Notes: generated by a model not told the origin, from the letters alone. Positions 40,548 to 50,818 are shown, counted from the stretch's first letter. The stretch is DNA of 64,000 nucleotides from an uncultured Thiotrichaceae bacterium (GCA_937925855.1 CALAMO010000020.1:1-64000), one strand, 5' to 3'. Numbers and translations are program-made.

Positions 40548-41564
40548 ATGGATGCTTTGCTGTTACAACTACTTAACGGGTTGGATAAGGGCGGTGCTTA
40601 TGCGCTGATTGCCCTGGGTCTGACTCTGGTGTTTGGTACTCTCGGCGTGGTCAACTTTGGTCACGGCGCCCTGTTTATGCTGGGTGCATTTTGTGCGGTT
40701 GTCATGCAGAAAATACTCACGCTTTCAGAGAAGGTAAAAGATGAAAGTGTGACGTTCTTTGATGCTTATAAGGAAGTGCCTTACCTGGAAACATGGTTTG
40801 GTGAGACCGGCACAATGATTATTGATTGGTCTGTCCCCATATCCTTATTCTTAGTGATACCTTTTATGATGCTGGTGGGGTGGGCACTTGAGCGTGGCTT
40901 GATTAAACATTTCTATAAGCGCACCCACGCAGAACAGATTTTGGTGACCTTTGGTTTAGCCATCGTGTTACAGGAAATTATCAAAGCCAATTTTGGTGCG
41001 AACCCGATTCCAACGCCGGCACCGGACATTGTGGCGGGTAGCGCCAACGTGGGTAGCTGGTTTGGTATGGGCGATAATCTGGTTTATCCCTGGTGGCGTT
41101 TGATTTACTTCATTTTCTCGATGATTGTGATTTTTATTGCTTTTGCTTTCCTTAAATTTACTACCTTTGGCATGGTCGTCCGTGCCGGCATGCAGGATCG
41201 CGATACAGTGAGTATGTTAGGGATTAATATCGAACGCCGGTTTACGATTGTCTTTGGTTTGGCTGCGGTGATCGCTGGTTTGGCCGGAGCGATGTACGCG
41301 CCGACCCTGCCACCGGATTACCATATGGGTATGGACTTCCTGGTGTTATCGTTCATCGTGGTAGTTGTTGGCGGTATGGGGTCATTGCCTGGTGCGGTGT
41401 TGGCAGGCTTCCTGCTAGGTATATTGCAGTCCTTCGCTTCAATGAACGAGGTTAAATCCATTCTGCCGGGTATTGATCAAATCATTATTTACCTGATTGC
41501 TGTGGTTGTACTACTGGTCAGGCCGCGTGGTCTGATGGGTCGTAAAGGTGTGATGGAGGACTAG
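40548..41564 (+). CDS. livH: LivH-type ABC permease
   Basis: This 338-residue inner-membrane protein has the LivH signature start [20 protein letters not shown] with [14 protein letters not shown]. Later blocks [17 protein letters not shown] and [18 protein letters not shown] are typical of this permease family. About eight or nine helices are seen, with a larger loop at residues 60-90. It pairs with the LivM-type protein encoded two bases after its stop. Confidence 0.92.
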   Translation: MDALLLQLLNGLDKGGAYALIALGLTLVFGTLGVVNFGHGALFMLGAFCAVVMQKILTLSEKVKDESVTFFDAYKEVPYLETWFGETGTMIIDWSVPISLFLVIPFMMLVGWALERGLIKHFYKRTHAEQILVTFGLAIVLQEIIKANFGANPIPTPAPDIVAGSANVGSWFGMGDNLVYPWWRLIYFIFSMIVIFIAFAFLKFTTFGMVVRAGMQDRDTVSMLGINIERRFTIVFGLAAVIAGLAGAMYAPTLPPDYHMGMDFLVLSFIVVVVGGMGSLPGAVLAGFLLGILQSFASMNEVKSILPGIDQIIIYLIAVVVLLVRPRGLMGRKGVMED

Positions 41565-41566
41565 TC

Positions 41567-42706
41567 ATGAAAAAATTCTTTGCTAATCAATGGCTGGTCA
41601 TGCTGGTATTTTCTGCCGTGATCCTGACTATGCCGATCTGGCTGTCACCAATTGGTGCGGGCTATCCTGACCTGTTACAGAAGTTTATGATTTTTGGCAT
41701 TTTTGCCATCGGCTTTAATATTCTGTTTGGTCTGACGGGCTATCTGTCATTCGGTCATGCGGCGTTTTTGGGTGTGGGTTCTTATGCGGCGGTATGGTCA
41801 TTTAAGCTGCTCACAATGAACGTATTACCGGCGATTATCTTTGCAATCATCGTCGCGGGCTTGTTCTCGGTGGTGATTGGCTACATTAGTCTGCGCCGCT
41901 CTGGGATTTACTTCTCGATTTTGACGCTGGCCTTTGCCCAGATGAGTTATAACCTCGCTTATTCGGTGTTGACGCCGGTCACTAATGGTGAAACTGGTCT
42001 GCAACTGGAAAGAGCGGATCCGCGCATTATTGACAGCCTGTTTGTTGAACCCACCGAAGGCTTGCCATTAACCAACTTTTTCTCACTGAGTTTAAGTGGT
42101 TATGAAGGGTTTTACTTCTGTGCGGCGTTCCTGATTATTGGTTTCTTTATTTCATTGCGTATCTTCCGTTCGCCGTTTGGGTTGAAGCTACGTGCGATTA
42201 AATCGAATCAAACGCGCATGCAGTACACCGGTTTCAGCACTAAACCTTATCTGCTATCAGCCTTTGTCATTTCCGGTATGTATGCGGGTCTGGCGGGTGG
42301 CCTGATGGCGGCGACTGATCCGCTGGCGGGTGCTGAGCGTATGCAGTGGACAGCGTCCGGTGAGGTCGTGCTGATGACGATTTTGGGCGGTGTTGGTACG
42401 TTGATCGGGCCGCTGCTCGGTGTGGGTATCATTAAATACTTTGAGAATATCTTCTCGGCGATTAATGAAAATGTATTGATGGCCGCCTACAGCGGTTTGC
42501 CGGAAGGTTTACAGCATTTTCTGGTGACGGTGAGTTCGCCCTTTGTGGGTGAAGGCTGGCATCTGACGCTGGGTCTGATGTTTATGCTGGTGGTTATTTT
42601 CCTGCCTGGTGGCATTATGGAAGGTTTCGATCGGATTAAGCGTCTTTTGATGAAGCCGTTTAGCCGAAATAAAGATGCTGTAGAAAGCGCTGAGGAGGGT
42701 CACTGA
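41567..42706 (+). CDS. livM: LivM-type ABC permease
   Basis: This 379-residue permease has the LivM landmarks [38 protein letters not shown], the coupling-helix segment [17 protein letters not shown], and [18 protein letters not shown] ribosome-binding site (GATGGAGGA) lies in the end of livH. It forms the transmembrane channel with LivH. Confidence 0.92.
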   Translation: MKKFFANQWLVMLVFSAVILTMPIWLSPIGAGYPDLLQKFMIFGIFAIGFNILFGLTGYLSFGHAAFLGVGSYAAVWSFKLLTMNVLPAIIFAIIVAGLFSVVIGYISLRRSGIYFSILTLAFAQMSYNLAYSVLTPVTNGETGLQLERADPRIIDSLFVEPTEGLPLTNFFSLSLSGYEGFYFCAAFLIIGFFISLRIFRSPFGLKLRAIKSNQTRMQYTGFSTKPYLLSAFVISGMYAGLAGGLMAATDPLAGAERMQWTASGEVVLMTILGGVGTLIGPLLGVGIIKYFENIFSAINENVLMAAYSGLPEGLQHFLVTVSSPFVGEGWHLTLGLMFMLVVIFLPGGIMEGFDRIKRLLMKPFSRNKDAVESAEEGH

Positions 42707-42708
42707 TC

Positions 42709-43482
42709 ATGGGTGTTGGTACAGGTAATACCGTCCTCAAGGTAGACGGCGTAACAAAAACCTTCGGTGGCTTGCGGGCGCTGGATGATCTGAATCTGAC
42801 GATTGAGGAAGGCACCGTACATGCGATTATTGGCCCGAATGGTGCCGGTAAATCGACCATGTTGAATGTGTGCATCGGTCAGCTTAAGCCGGATACCGGT
42901 ACGGTGACGTTTGACGGTGAGGTGATTACCGGTAAGCAGCCGTTTGAGATCAATCAGGCCGGTGTATCGCGGGTATTTCAGACTCCGGCGATTTTTGAAG
43001 ACCTCAGCGTCTTGCAAAATGTGATGATTCCGGCGATTGCGCACCGCGATGGTAAATTCAAGCTCAACCCGTTCAGCATTCTGGAAAAGCAGGATGACAT
43101 TGAAGGGCGGGCGGTTGAAATTCTTGAGCGGCTGCGTTTGACTGAGCTGATGGATAAGCATGCGGGCAGTATGTCGCGCGGTAATAAGCGGCGGCTGGAG
43201 TTGGCGATGTGTCTGGTGCAGCAACCGCGTTTGTTGTTATTAGATGAGCCAACGGCGGGTATGTCACGCCATGATACCAATCGTACGATTGATATTTTGA
43301 AGCAGATCAAGGAAGGCGGCATGACTAAGGTCATTATCGAACATGATATGCACGTGGTGTTTAGCGTGGCGGATCGGATTTCGGTGTTGGCGCGTGGCCA
43401 TATTATTGCTGAAGGTACACCGGATGAAATCAAAGGTAATCCGGTGGTGCAGGAAGCTTATCTGGGAGGATCGGTGGAATGA
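42709..43482 (+). CDS. livG: LivG-type ABC ATPase
   Basis: This 257-residue ATPase has Walker A GPNGAGKST, the LivG-typical GVSRVFQTPAIFEDLSVLQN, the signature motif MSRGNKRRLELAMCL (MSRGN in place of the usual LSGGQ-like form), Walker B LLLLDEPTAGM and the H-loop His in IIEHDMHVV. It drives transport together with the next gene product. The unusual signature SRGNKRR should still be compatible with function. It overlaps livF by four bases. Confidence 0.92.
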   Translation: MGVGTGNTVLKVDGVTKTFGGLRALDDLNLTIEEGTVHAIIGPNGAGKSTMLNVCIGQLKPDTGTVTFDGEVITGKQPFEINQAGVSRVFQTPAIFEDLSVLQNVMIPAIAHRDGKFKLNPFSILEKQDDIEGRAVEILERLRLTELMDKHAGSMSRGNKRRLELAMCLVQQPRLLLLDEPTAGMSRHDTNRTIDILKQIKEGGMTKVIIEHDMHVVFSVADRISVLARGHIIAEGTPDEIKGNPVVQEAYLGGSVE

Positions 43483-44204
43483 GTACACAACAGGATTCGT
43501 CTGTTTTCTTCTCGGTTAATGACATTCATTCCTACTATGGCGAGAGCTATATCGTCCAGGGCGTCAGTTTCCAGATTAACGAGGGCGAGATTATCGCGCT
43601 GTTGGGGCGTAATGGTGCGGGTAAAACCACAACGCTGCGTTCTATTGCCCGTGCGCCGGATCCACAGGTGCAACGGGGCGAAATCTGGCTGGAAGGCAAG
43701 CCGCTGCATGATATGAAGGCGCACGAAGCCGCTCAGCTGGGTGTTGCCCTGGTGCAGGAAGACCGGCGCATTATTCCCGGCCTGAGTGTGCATCAGAATC
43801 TGCAGCTGGCGCAAATTGCTGAGCCGGTTGGCTGGCCAATCTCGAAGATTTATGAGCATTTCCCCCGTTTGGGTGAGCGTAAAAATCAGGATGGCAGCAC
43901 GCTGTCTGGCGGTGAACAGCAGATGTTAGCGGTCGCGCGTGCTTTGGCGCGTGATATTAAGTTATTGCTGCTGGATGAGCCGTATGAAGGTTTGGCGCCG
44001 GTTATTGTGCAGGAAATCGAAAAAATTCTGATTAATATCAAAGCGCTGGGGATTACCACGATTTTGGTGGAGCAGAATGCGGTCGCAGCATTGAAGCTAG
44101 CGAATCGGGCGATTATTCTGGATACTGGTCAGATTGTATTCGATGGCACGGCACAGGAAGTGCTGGAGGATGAAGCTTTGCGTAATGAGTACTTAGCGAT
44201 ATAG
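43479..44204 (+). CDS. livF: LivF-type ABC ATPase
   Basis: This 241-residue ATPase has Walker A GRNGAGKTTTLR, Q-loop VALVQEDRRIIPGLSVHQN, signature LSGGEQQMLAVARAL, Walker B LLLLDEPYEGL and H-loop-equivalent TILVEQNAVAAL. VEQN instead of a His at the switch is the usual LivF form. It is the last gene of the transporter operon. A hairpin at 44253-44274 lies 48 bases after the stop. Confidence 0.93.
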   Translation: MSTQQDSSVFFSVNDIHSYYGESYIVQGVSFQINEGEIIALLGRNGAGKTTTLRSIARAPDPQVQRGEIWLEGKPLHDMKAHEAAQLGVALVQEDRRIIPGLSVHQNLQLAQIAEPVGWPISKIYEHFPRLGERKNQDGSTLSGGEQQMLAVARALARDIKLLLLDEPYEGLAPVIVQEIEKILINIKALGITTILVEQNAVAALKLANRAIILDTGQIVFDGTAQEVLEDEALRNEYLAI

Positions 44205-44240
44205 GGTTTTGTCTTTTCTGGCCAAAGCTCTGCAAAGATA

Positions 44241-44274
44241 GATCCCTTCCGTCTCCCCTTTTTTCAAAGGGGAG
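44241..44274. terminator. palindromic repeat / likely terminator after the transporter operon
   Basis: CTCCCCTTT (44253-44261) pairs with AAAGGGGAG (44266-44274) around a four-base loop. The lead-in ATCCCTTCCGTCTCCCC resembles the left end of the element inside the SDR gene at 9381. It lies between convergent genes and may stop both. Confidence 0.65.
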
Positions 44275-44405
44275 TACTCTCCATCATAAAAATGGTTTAT
44301 TAAAGCACCTCTTTTTTTATAAAAGTAAAAAGGGCGGCTTCAGCAACCAGCTGATTTTGCTGAAAGATACCCTCCTAAGATAAGGGGAGCTGGAGTGGGT
44401 TTTCT

Positions 44406-45263
44406 TTACCTCATCAATTCCCCAAGCGTTTTTCCCATTGAAAGCAAAGTCGCGGCTAATACCTTTTTTTGCGCCTCATCCAAACTGGCATTTAGCGCCT
44501 GAATCATCAGTATCGACTGTTCGCGGTTAGCGTTTACCAACCCTGGTTCCTGTTGTGACAGGAGAGAATGTTGATTATCCAGCTGCATATGCTTAGCGAA
44601 ACGCTGCGGGAAATCGGCCTGTTTATATTGGTCAAGTAATTTTTCCAGCTGTGCATGCCAGCGTGCCTGAGCGCTAATATGGGCTTCGCCGAGGTGGTGA
44701 AATTTAGGGGCAAAGTCGCGTACGATGTCCAGCTGTGATTTTTGTAGCTCGACGCCGAGGTAAGCCATAATGTCGTCTGTCATTTTAATCAGACGCTGTT
44801 CGCGTATTTCGGGGGTGAGTGCTCGCACCGCGCTGGCTTCTACTTGCTGTTCGTCCCGAAGACGCTTAATGATCTGCGCTCGCTGTGCTGTATTAATGCC
44901 CTGTGCGAGCGTACCCAACCGGTAATTCACCGCGCTGGCTTCGTTAAAGTGTGGGTAGCCATTCATAATGTCGAGAAACTGATTAATATCCTGGCGCGTC
45001 GCTGTGCCGCTTTGTTGGAGTTGAGTGCCTATTCTGGTAGTTAGGGCGGCGTAGGTTGGGAGGCGCTGCTGTCTATGCCATTGCTGTGCCTGCTCACCAA
45101 ACTCGTCGAGCTGGGCGCGTTGTTGTGGGCTGAAATCGGCCATTTGTTTGAGGTCTTTGGCGTAGGCTTTGCCCATGCCATTATAAGAAGTGCGCAGCTG
45201 TTCCGGTGAATAGCTGCAGGCGCTCATACTGAGAACCGTGCATAAAATAATAAGATAACGCAT
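44406..45263 (-). CDS. DUF6279-like lipoprotein
   Basis: This 285-residue protein has a lipoprotein signal with lipobox SMSAC (Cys about residue 16) and an all-helical mature chain rich in Gln and Arg (FSPQQRAQLDEFGEQAQQWH and similar segments). It resembles DUF6279 lipoproteins of unknown function. The ATG at 45261-45263 starts the signal; an upstream in-frame ATG at 45290 adds nine residues. It lies downstream of the RstAB-like genes, with 132 bases between. Confidence 0.72.
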   Translation of the reverse strand: MRYLIILCTVLSMSACSYSPEQLRTSYNGMGKAYAKDLKQMADFSPQQRAQLDEFGEQAQQWHRQQRLPTYAALTTRIGTQLQQSGTATRQDINQFLDIMNGYPHFNEASAVNYRLGTLAQGINTAQRAQIIKRLRDEQQVEASAVRALTPEIREQRLIKMTDDIMAYLGVELQKSQLDIVRDFAPKFHHLGEAHISAQARWHAQLEKLLDQYKQADFPQRFAKHMQLDNQHSLLSQQEPGLVNANREQSILMIQALNASLDEAQKKVLAATLLSMGKTLGELMR

Positions 45264-45395
45264 CTGTTTGATTCCGTTTTTGTTAAACACAGCACATGCT
45301 AAGGCCTCGGACTGTAGCTTTCAGTTGCAGGTTTGTTGACGTTTTGTAACAGCGCTGTACAGAACGAGGATTTGAGATTTTGTAATCAGCGAATC

Positions 45396-46988
45396 TTATG
45401 GCCAGCGAATAATAAAGCAGGCACCGCCGAGTGGAGAGGTGTTAATGCTGACGCTACCGCGATGCATGTGGGCGACCTGCTTCACGATGGCCAGGCCGAG
45501 ACCATAACCACCGGAATCACGTCCACGACTTTCATCCACGCGGGTAAACGGATCAAATAGGCGCTCCCGGTGTGTCTCGGGGATACCGCAGCCGTCGTCT
45601 TCAACACGCAGCTCATAGTGTTTACCGGTCTTACTGAAGCTCACCCGTATGTGCTGTTTGGCATAACGCTGCGCATTTTGCAGTAAGTTCTGGAGTGCGC
45701 GAGTCATCAGTTTGGCGTCCATTACTGCTGTTTCAGTCGTGGGTAGGTTATGACAAATTACCTCCAGCTTAACGGTAGGGTTCTTATCTGTCTGTGCGTG
45801 TGCCACTTGTTGCTGTAGCCATGTCTCCGGCAACAGCGGCGTTTTCTCAGCGATAATATCCTGACGATCCATGCGTGCATAATTCAGCAGTGAGGCGAGC
45901 ATCTCATCTAATTCATCAATATCGGCATTCATCTCGTCCAGATGGCGGCGCTGTGTGTTGGACTGCGGCGTTTTCTCTAGCATCGCCAGACTAAAACGCA
46001 GGCGTGACACCGGTGTGCGCAATTCATGTGACACCGCGTTGGTTAAGGTTTTGTGTGAGGTGATCAGCTGTTCGATGCGCCCGGCCATTTTATTAAACGC
46101 CAGCAGAATCGTTTTGATAAAGGAAAAGCGCGATACCGGGATGCGGGTGGTGAGCTGGCCCTGGCCGAAGCCGTCTGCGGCTAATTGTAACTGGCGCAGG
46201 TCTTGCCACACCGGGCGCAGCCAGAGCCAGATTGCCAGCCCCAGCAGTATAGCGAGCAGCGATAAAATAATGAGATTGGCATGACGCAGCATAGAGGGTA
46301 TTTCCAGCTTGCCAATTTCAAGGTAGTAGTCGCTATTTTTCAGGCGATAATAGAAGTATTCAGCTTCAGTGGGGTGCTGTGAGAGCATCACCATTTTGCC
46401 TGCTGTTAACAGCGCTCGCTGTCGTTGGTTTAGGCGTGGATTGTCATCAATGGCCTGTTGCTCAAGCAGGTTAATAGGAATGCCAAACTGTTGGTCAATA
46501 CGCTGGACAGCCCGTGGCCATTCTGACTGTGGCGACAGTGATAGTTTTTGTTCTAATAACGCTAATGGCCCGGCGAGGAAATCCTGATATTGATCCTCCA
46601 GCGTCGGATCAAGCTGTAAATGCCAGACATACCCCGCCAGGGCTGAACGATAATAAATATATTCGACCCGCCCCCGGGATTGGCTAACAAGACGACCCTG
46701 TCGCAGACTTTTTTTGTCGCGTGCTGATACAGCCAGCGTGTCTATGCGCAGCAAATCAACATCGTAGCGAAAACTGTTTTGGAGCGTGTGTAGACGTTGC
46801 TGGCGTTGCGCTGAGTTGAGGCCGTCAATGGTTTCGTCGAGTTGAACGATAATTCCGCCAATCTGTTGTTGCCGCAGGTCTGTCAGCGTATCGCGCAAAA
46901 GAAAATGGGCGACCTGATTCGCACCCATCAGGTAGCTGATGATCACAATAGCGATAATGGCGAACAGCGAAAGAAATAAACGAATCAT
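45396..46988 (-). CDS. RstB-like sensor histidine kinase
   Basis: This 530-residue kinase has an N-terminal helix (residues 4-24), a periplasmic domain to about 245, a second helix (LIILSLLAILLGLAIWLWL) and a HAMP domain (PVWQDLRQLQLAADGFGQGQ). The DHp domain holds the phospho-accepting His in SHELRTPVSRLRFSLAML, and the ATPase has NLLQNAQRYAK, VEDDGCGIPE and GYGLGLAIVKQ. The HAMP and DHp regions match RstB. It lies one base after the regulator gene. The stimulus is unknown. Confidence 0.9.
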   Translation of the reverse strand: MIRLFLSLFAIIAIVIISYLMGANQVAHFLLRDTLTDLRQQQIGGIIVQLDETIDGLNSAQRQQRLHTLQNSFRYDVDLLRIDTLAVSARDKKSLRQGRLVSQSRGRVEYIYYRSALAGYVWHLQLDPTLEDQYQDFLAGPLALLEQKLSLSPQSEWPRAVQRIDQQFGIPINLLEQQAIDDNPRLNQRQRALLTAGKMVMLSQHPTEAEYFYYRLKNSDYYLEIGKLEIPSMLRHANLIILSLLAILLGLAIWLWLRPVWQDLRQLQLAADGFGQGQLTTRIPVSRFSFIKTILLAFNKMAGRIEQLITSHKTLTNAVSHELRTPVSRLRFSLAMLEKTPQSNTQRRHLDEMNADIDELDEMLASLLNYARMDRQDIIAEKTPLLPETWLQQQVAHAQTDKNPTVKLEVICHNLPTTETAVMDAKLMTRALQNLLQNAQRYAKQHIRVSFSKTGKHYELRVEDDGCGIPETHRERLFDPFTRVDESRGRDSGGYGLGLAIVKQVAHMHRGSVSINTSPLGGACFIIRWP

Positions 46989-46989
46989 G

Positions 46990-47703
46990 TCACTGTTTCA
47001 TCGCCGTCAGAAACAAATAGCCCTGGCTGCGCACCGTTTTAATATAGCGTGGATTCGCCGGGTCATCGCCTAATAGCTTACGCAGGCGGGCGATACGAAT
47101 GTCGATGGAGCGATCCATACCATCATATTCACCTCGGGCCAGCCGGTTGAAAATATGATCACGGCTTAGAATATTACCTGCCTCATTCGCTAATAAATAC
47201 AGTAGCTCAAATTCCTGTGTGGTTAACGTTAGTGGTTTGCCCGCCAGTGTCACTTTACGGCTATGCGGTGTAATACTCAGCTCGCCGAAGTATAATTCAG
47301 GCTGAGCATTGTCCGCTTTATTATCGGCTACGCAGCGCCGTAACAGACTACGAATTCTCGCCAGTAAGACACGCGGTTTCACCGGCTTAATGACGTAGTC
47401 ATCTGCGCCTAATTCAAGTCCCAACACTTGATCAATATCTTCATCTTTGGCGGTGAGCATCAGGATAGGTTTATCATAAGTCGGGCGTACCTGGCGGCAG
47501 ACGGACATACCATCGAGTCCGGGTAACATGACATCAAGAATTACCAGATCGGGCTGCTCGCGTTGAATCCGTTCGATAGCATGGTCGCCCCGGTGTTCAA
47601 GGTTAATGACAAAGCCTTCCGACTGCAGGTATTCCTGCATTCTGTCGGCCAGACGTACGTCGTCTTCGACCAGTAATAAAGTGGCTGGCGCATCATTGGT
47701 CAT
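46990..47703 (-). CDS. RstA-like OmpR-family response regulator
   Basis: This 237-residue regulator has a receiver domain (LLLVEDDVRLADRM, phosphoryl Asp in LVILDVMLPGLDG at about residue 56, Lys in DYVIKPVKPRVLL) and a winged-helix domain (LTTQEFELLYLLANEAGNIL, then RSIDIRIARLRKLLGDDP). It is encoded just before its kinase. The pair resembles RstAB of enteric bacteria, which there responds to PhoPQ and acid, but targets here are unknown. Confidence 0.92.
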   Translation of the reverse strand: MTNDAPATLLLVEDDVRLADRMQEYLQSEGFVINLEHRGDHAIERIQREQPDLVILDVMLPGLDGMSVCRQVRPTYDKPILMLTAKDEDIDQVLGLELGADDYVIKPVKPRVLLARIRSLLRRCVADNKADNAQPELYFGELSITPHSRKVTLAGKPLTLTTQEFELLYLLANEAGNILSRDHIFNRLARGEYDGMDRSIDIRIARLRKLLGDDPANPRYIKTVRSQGYLFLTAMKQ

Positions 47704-47835
47704 GGTCGAGCATGTTTCTAATGGCGTAACGGAGTTTTTAGGATAAACAGTATGGTGGTAAAAGTCTGGTGCTTTTTGTTATAGATTTGTAGTCGGATGT
47801 GAGCCACTTTGTTGGGGTATTGTGTCAGGCCATCA

Positions 47836-49026
47836 CTAGATATTTACCCATTCACCTCCCGCCTGATGTGACTTTACAGTGGCTTCGATAAAACGCACAC
47901 CAGCGACACCATCGGCAATTTGCGGGAAAGCAAGCCAATCACTGGGGTAACGAACGCCATCTTTGTGAGCGGCTACCGCCAGCCCAAATTCTGTATAGAG
48001 ATTAGCCCAGGCCTCGATGATTCCCTCTGGAAAACCACGGCCTGCACGCACTAGACGTTCTACCGCTGGGCTAACGCCATGTCCGTGTCCGCGACTAATA
48101 ATTTGGTCGGGTTCGCCGTAGCGGTTAAATTTCAGCTGCTCAGCCTGTTCAAGATCCCATTCTATACCGCCTGTGCTGCCGAAAATGCGTACCCGCAGGC
48201 CGCCGCGATTACCCGCAGCAAGGCGGGTGGCGATGAGTGTGCCGGGTACTTTGTCGGCGTAACGGGTCAACATGAAGACGGTATCTTCCAGCGGTTTCGG
48301 CGCACCACACACGTGCATTTCCGCGCGTATCTGCGTCAGGGGTAGGTCACTGATGAAACTGGCGAGATGAGCAGCGTGGGTGCCAATATCACCCGTACAG
48401 CTGGTTGTGCCGGATTTGGTGGGGTCTAGGCGCCATTTCACATGAGTGGCATCATGCACTTCTGGTGGGATCATCCAATCCTGCATAAATTCAACATGAA
48501 TTTGGTTAAGGGTACCAATGTCGCCGCGCGCAACAATTTCACGGGCCTGTCGCACCATAGGGAAGCAAGACATGGTGTAGCTAACGCCGAAAACGGCATT
48601 ATTTTGTCCGGCTAACCTTTGTAGCGCTTCTGCTTCTTGGATTTCATTGGTGAGGGGCTTGTCGCATAATACCGAGATACCTGCGTCTAAAAATGCAGCG
48701 GCGGCAGGGTAGTGCAGGTGGTTAGGTGTGGTAATCATCACAGCATCAACACCATCCGCACGTTGTGCCTCGGCTTCCGCCATGGCGCTAAACGAGGGGT
48801 AACAGCGTTCTTCTGGTAAATACCATTGTTTGCCGCGAGCAATCGACTGCTCAGGATCGGATGATAACGCGCCTGCCACCACTGACCAGAAGTTGCTGAG
48901 TTGCGCGGCAGTCGCCTGAGTGCCGGCAATACGCCCCCCGCCAACGATGCCAAGACGCAGGCGGCGTGTTAATGGAGGGAAAGGGCCGGCAAAATTGATC
49001 GTTGGGGGTAATAGTTTTTGGGTCAT
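47836..49026 (-). CDS. Gfo/Idh/MocA-family oxidoreductase
   Basis: This 396-residue NAD(P)-dependent dehydrogenase starts its Rossmann fold at RLGIVGGGRIAGTQATAA. The conserved DAVMITTPNHLHYPAA strand, the catalytic LCDKPLTNEIQEAE and the C-terminal GDIGTHAAHLASF with the active-site His are all present. It is the third gene of a three-gene set with ATGA overlaps. It may act on an inositol- or carbohydrate-type substrate. Its length and the GTSSCTGDIGTHAAH block fit the longer MocA-like subgroup. Confidence 0.88.
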   Translation of the reverse strand: MTQKLLPPTINFAGPFPPLTRRLRLGIVGGGRIAGTQATAAQLSNFWSVVAGALSSDPEQSIARGKQWYLPEERCYPSFSAMAEAEAQRADGVDAVMITTPNHLHYPAAAAFLDAGISVLCDKPLTNEIQEAEALQRLAGQNNAVFGVSYTMSCFPMVRQAREIVARGDIGTLNQIHVEFMQDWMIPPEVHDATHVKWRLDPTKSGTTSCTGDIGTHAAHLASFISDLPLTQIRAEMHVCGAPKPLEDTVFMLTRYADKVPGTLIATRLAAGNRGGLRVRIFGSTGGIEWDLEQAEQLKFNRYGEPDQIISRGHGHGVSPAVERLVRAGRGFPEGIIEAWANLYTEFGLAVAAHKDGVRYPSDWLAFPQIADGVAGVRFIEATVKSHQAGGEWVNI

Positions 49027-49658
49027 GGCAAAATCTCTACGGCCATAAAGATACTCGGTGTAATGGTTTCAAATTGGTGCCAGGGGAAATTCCCCTCCGC
49101 ATCATACATGGGTCGATGCGTGGTGCCGGGTGCCATGGTTTCTTCCCAGTACAGTGTGGCGATGTCGCGCTCGCGACACTGCTGCATTTTGCCAACGCCA
49201 ACGATTTGGGTATGTACTTCTTTAAAGCCGGGTTCTGCACAGAAGGGGTGTTCTTTATGCAAGCCCACATTGAGCGGCACTGAGCCGGAGTGATACATGG
49301 TGAGGCCAATATTATCTACCCATACTTTGGGCGACATGTAATGTTCCACGCCCAGCAGGCGCTCTTCCTGGCGAACCTCGTATGCTGAGGGCCATTGCTG
49401 TTTGACTCCGGCAAATAGGGCGGTCTCGTCATTATGAGCATCAAAGCGTTCTATCACCACGGCGCGTCTAACGGACTGTAACGTGGTATCCGCTACAATC
49501 ACCGACTGTAAATGTCCCAGCACTTGTTGCTCCACCCGAATGGGCTGTGTGGATAAATTGAGTACAATCACGCGCCCTGTTATCTCGTAGTCAGTTAGGT
49601 GTTCAAGGTGGCGTACGCTGAAAAAAGGTTCCGCCAGGTCCAGTGTTTGAATTGTCAT
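49023..49658 (-). CDS. uncharacterised, possibly cupin-like protein of a catabolic operon
   Basis: This 211-residue protein has no recognised family. It has a beta-rich second half with His residues placed like a cupin metal site (NVGLHKEHPFCAEP, then EVHTQIVGVGKMQQ and TTHRPMYDAEGNFPWHQF). The ATG at 49656-49658 overlaps the stop of the upstream gene in ATGA, which fixes the start; a longer upstream frame is ruled out. The end overlaps the next gene the same way. Its place between two sugar-type dehydrogenases suggests an isomerase, epimerase or substrate-sensing role, but this is inference. Confidence 0.7.
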   Translation of the reverse strand: MTIQTLDLAEPFFSVRHLEHLTDYEITGRVIVLNLSTQPIRVEQQVLGHLQSVIVADTTLQSVRRAVVIERFDAHNDETALFAGVKQQWPSAYEVRQEERLLGVEHYMSPKVWVDNIGLTMYHSGSVPLNVGLHKEHPFCAEPGFKEVHTQIVGVGKMQQCRERDIATLYWEETMAPGTTHRPMYDAEGNFPWHQFETITPSIFMAVEILP

Positions 49659-50818
49659 GTTGTGGTTTCCGTCATCGTGCCAAAGTCTTCTGCTAAAGGC
49701 GCAGGAATAGGACAAGTGCTGCGCAGCGTTTTGCTATTGCCATCCTGTGCAGAAGCTAAAATCCCCGACATAGCATCAAATACGTGTAGTGCCAGTTCGC
49801 CGCTGGCACGCGGCTGTCGGTTTTCATGGATGGCGTATGCGAGGTCGAGCAGGCCGACGCCGCGTGAATTTTGGTTAATGGCATGCTGATTTTGTGCCAC
49901 TTGCCAGTGATCCAGTCCGCTGAGTTGACGCGGCTGATAAACCCAGCGTGACGTTTCGCGGGTTCGGTACCAGACCTCGCCTTCAAAGATATTAGCGCCG
50001 TGAACCGGGTCAGGGTCAGGAATGCACAGCGTGCCGTTTTCGCCATAAACTTCAAAGCGTGGCGTGGCTGATTCCCAGATGTCAAAACTCATGGTCATTG
50101 AACCGATGACACCGGATTGGAAAGCCAGCATGCTCTGTACATGGGTATCGATATCGACCGGAATGGTCTCGCCAGCACGCGGCTGTGATTCAATCAGACG
50201 TTGCTCAAAAGTGCGTTTCGCCATGCCACTGACGCTGCGCAATGGGCCAAGTAGAAAAATCATGGCGGTCAAATAATAAGGGCCTAAGTCAAGCAGTGGC
50301 CCGCCGCCGTCCTGGTAATAAAAATCCGGGTTAGGATGGTGCCGCTCTACGCCCCGGGTACCCACAAAAGCAAAGACCCCGGTCGGTTTACCAATCACGC
50401 CCTGGTCAATTAACTTGCGGGCGGTCTGCCAGCGTGCGCCAAAGAAGGTATCTGGCGCGTTGCCTACCAGTAAGCCTTTTTCCCGGGCCAGTTGCAGGAT
50501 TCGTTCGCCTTCTTCCCGCTGTGTAACAAAGGGCTTTTCGGAATAGATGTGCTTACCGGCATGCAGCGCTTTCAGGCTTATCTCAGCGTGAGCTGCTGGG
50601 ATCGTGAGATTAAGTACGCAGTCAATGTCAGGGTCGCTGAAAATGCCTTCTGGCGTGCAGGCTTTGGGAATACGGTATTGTCTGGCTTTAGCGCGTGATT
50701 CGGCAGCATCAAGACTGGCACACGCGGTTACCGATAACTCCGCAAAACGCTGACAGGTTTGCAGGTAGATATCACTGATACGACCACAGCCGATTAGGCC
50801 AATGTTGAGTGTTTTCAA
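49655..50818 (-). CDS. Gfo/Idh/MocA-family oxidoreductase
   Basis: This 387-residue dehydrogenase has the Rossmann loop IGLIGCGRISDIYLQTC, the strand DCVLNLTIPAAHAEIS, the catalytic segment YSEKPFVTQREEGERI and LLDLGPYYLTAMIFLLG in the substrate domain. It is the first gene of a three-gene operon divergent from a GntR regulator. The operon has a second, unlike member of the same family, so two successive oxidations or reductions of one substrate are possible. Confidence 0.88.
   Translation of the reverse strand: MKTLNIGLIGCGRISDIYLQTCQRFAELSVTACASLDAAESRAKARQYRIPKACTPEGIFSDPDIDCVLNLTIPAAHAEISLKALHAGKHIYSEKPFVTQREEGERILQLAREKGLLVGNAPDTFFGARWQTARKLIDQGVIGKPTGVFAFVGTRGVERHHPNPDFYYQDGGGPLLDLGPYYLTAMIFLLGPLRSVSGMAKRTFEQRLIESQPRAGETIPVDIDTHVQSMLAFQSGVIGSMTMSFDIWESATPRFEVYGENGTLCIPDPDPVHGANIFEGEVWYRTRETSRWVYQPRQLSGLDHWQVAQNQHAINQNSRGVGLLDLAYAIHENRQPRASGELALHVFDAMSGILASAQDGNSKTLRSTCPIPAPLAEDFGTMTETTT

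Noticed and set aside
38949-44204. Urea (UrtABCDE) transporter assignment
   Set aside because: The five-gene order fits, but the mature start and core motifs of the binding protein do not look like UrtA, and no urease genes are near.
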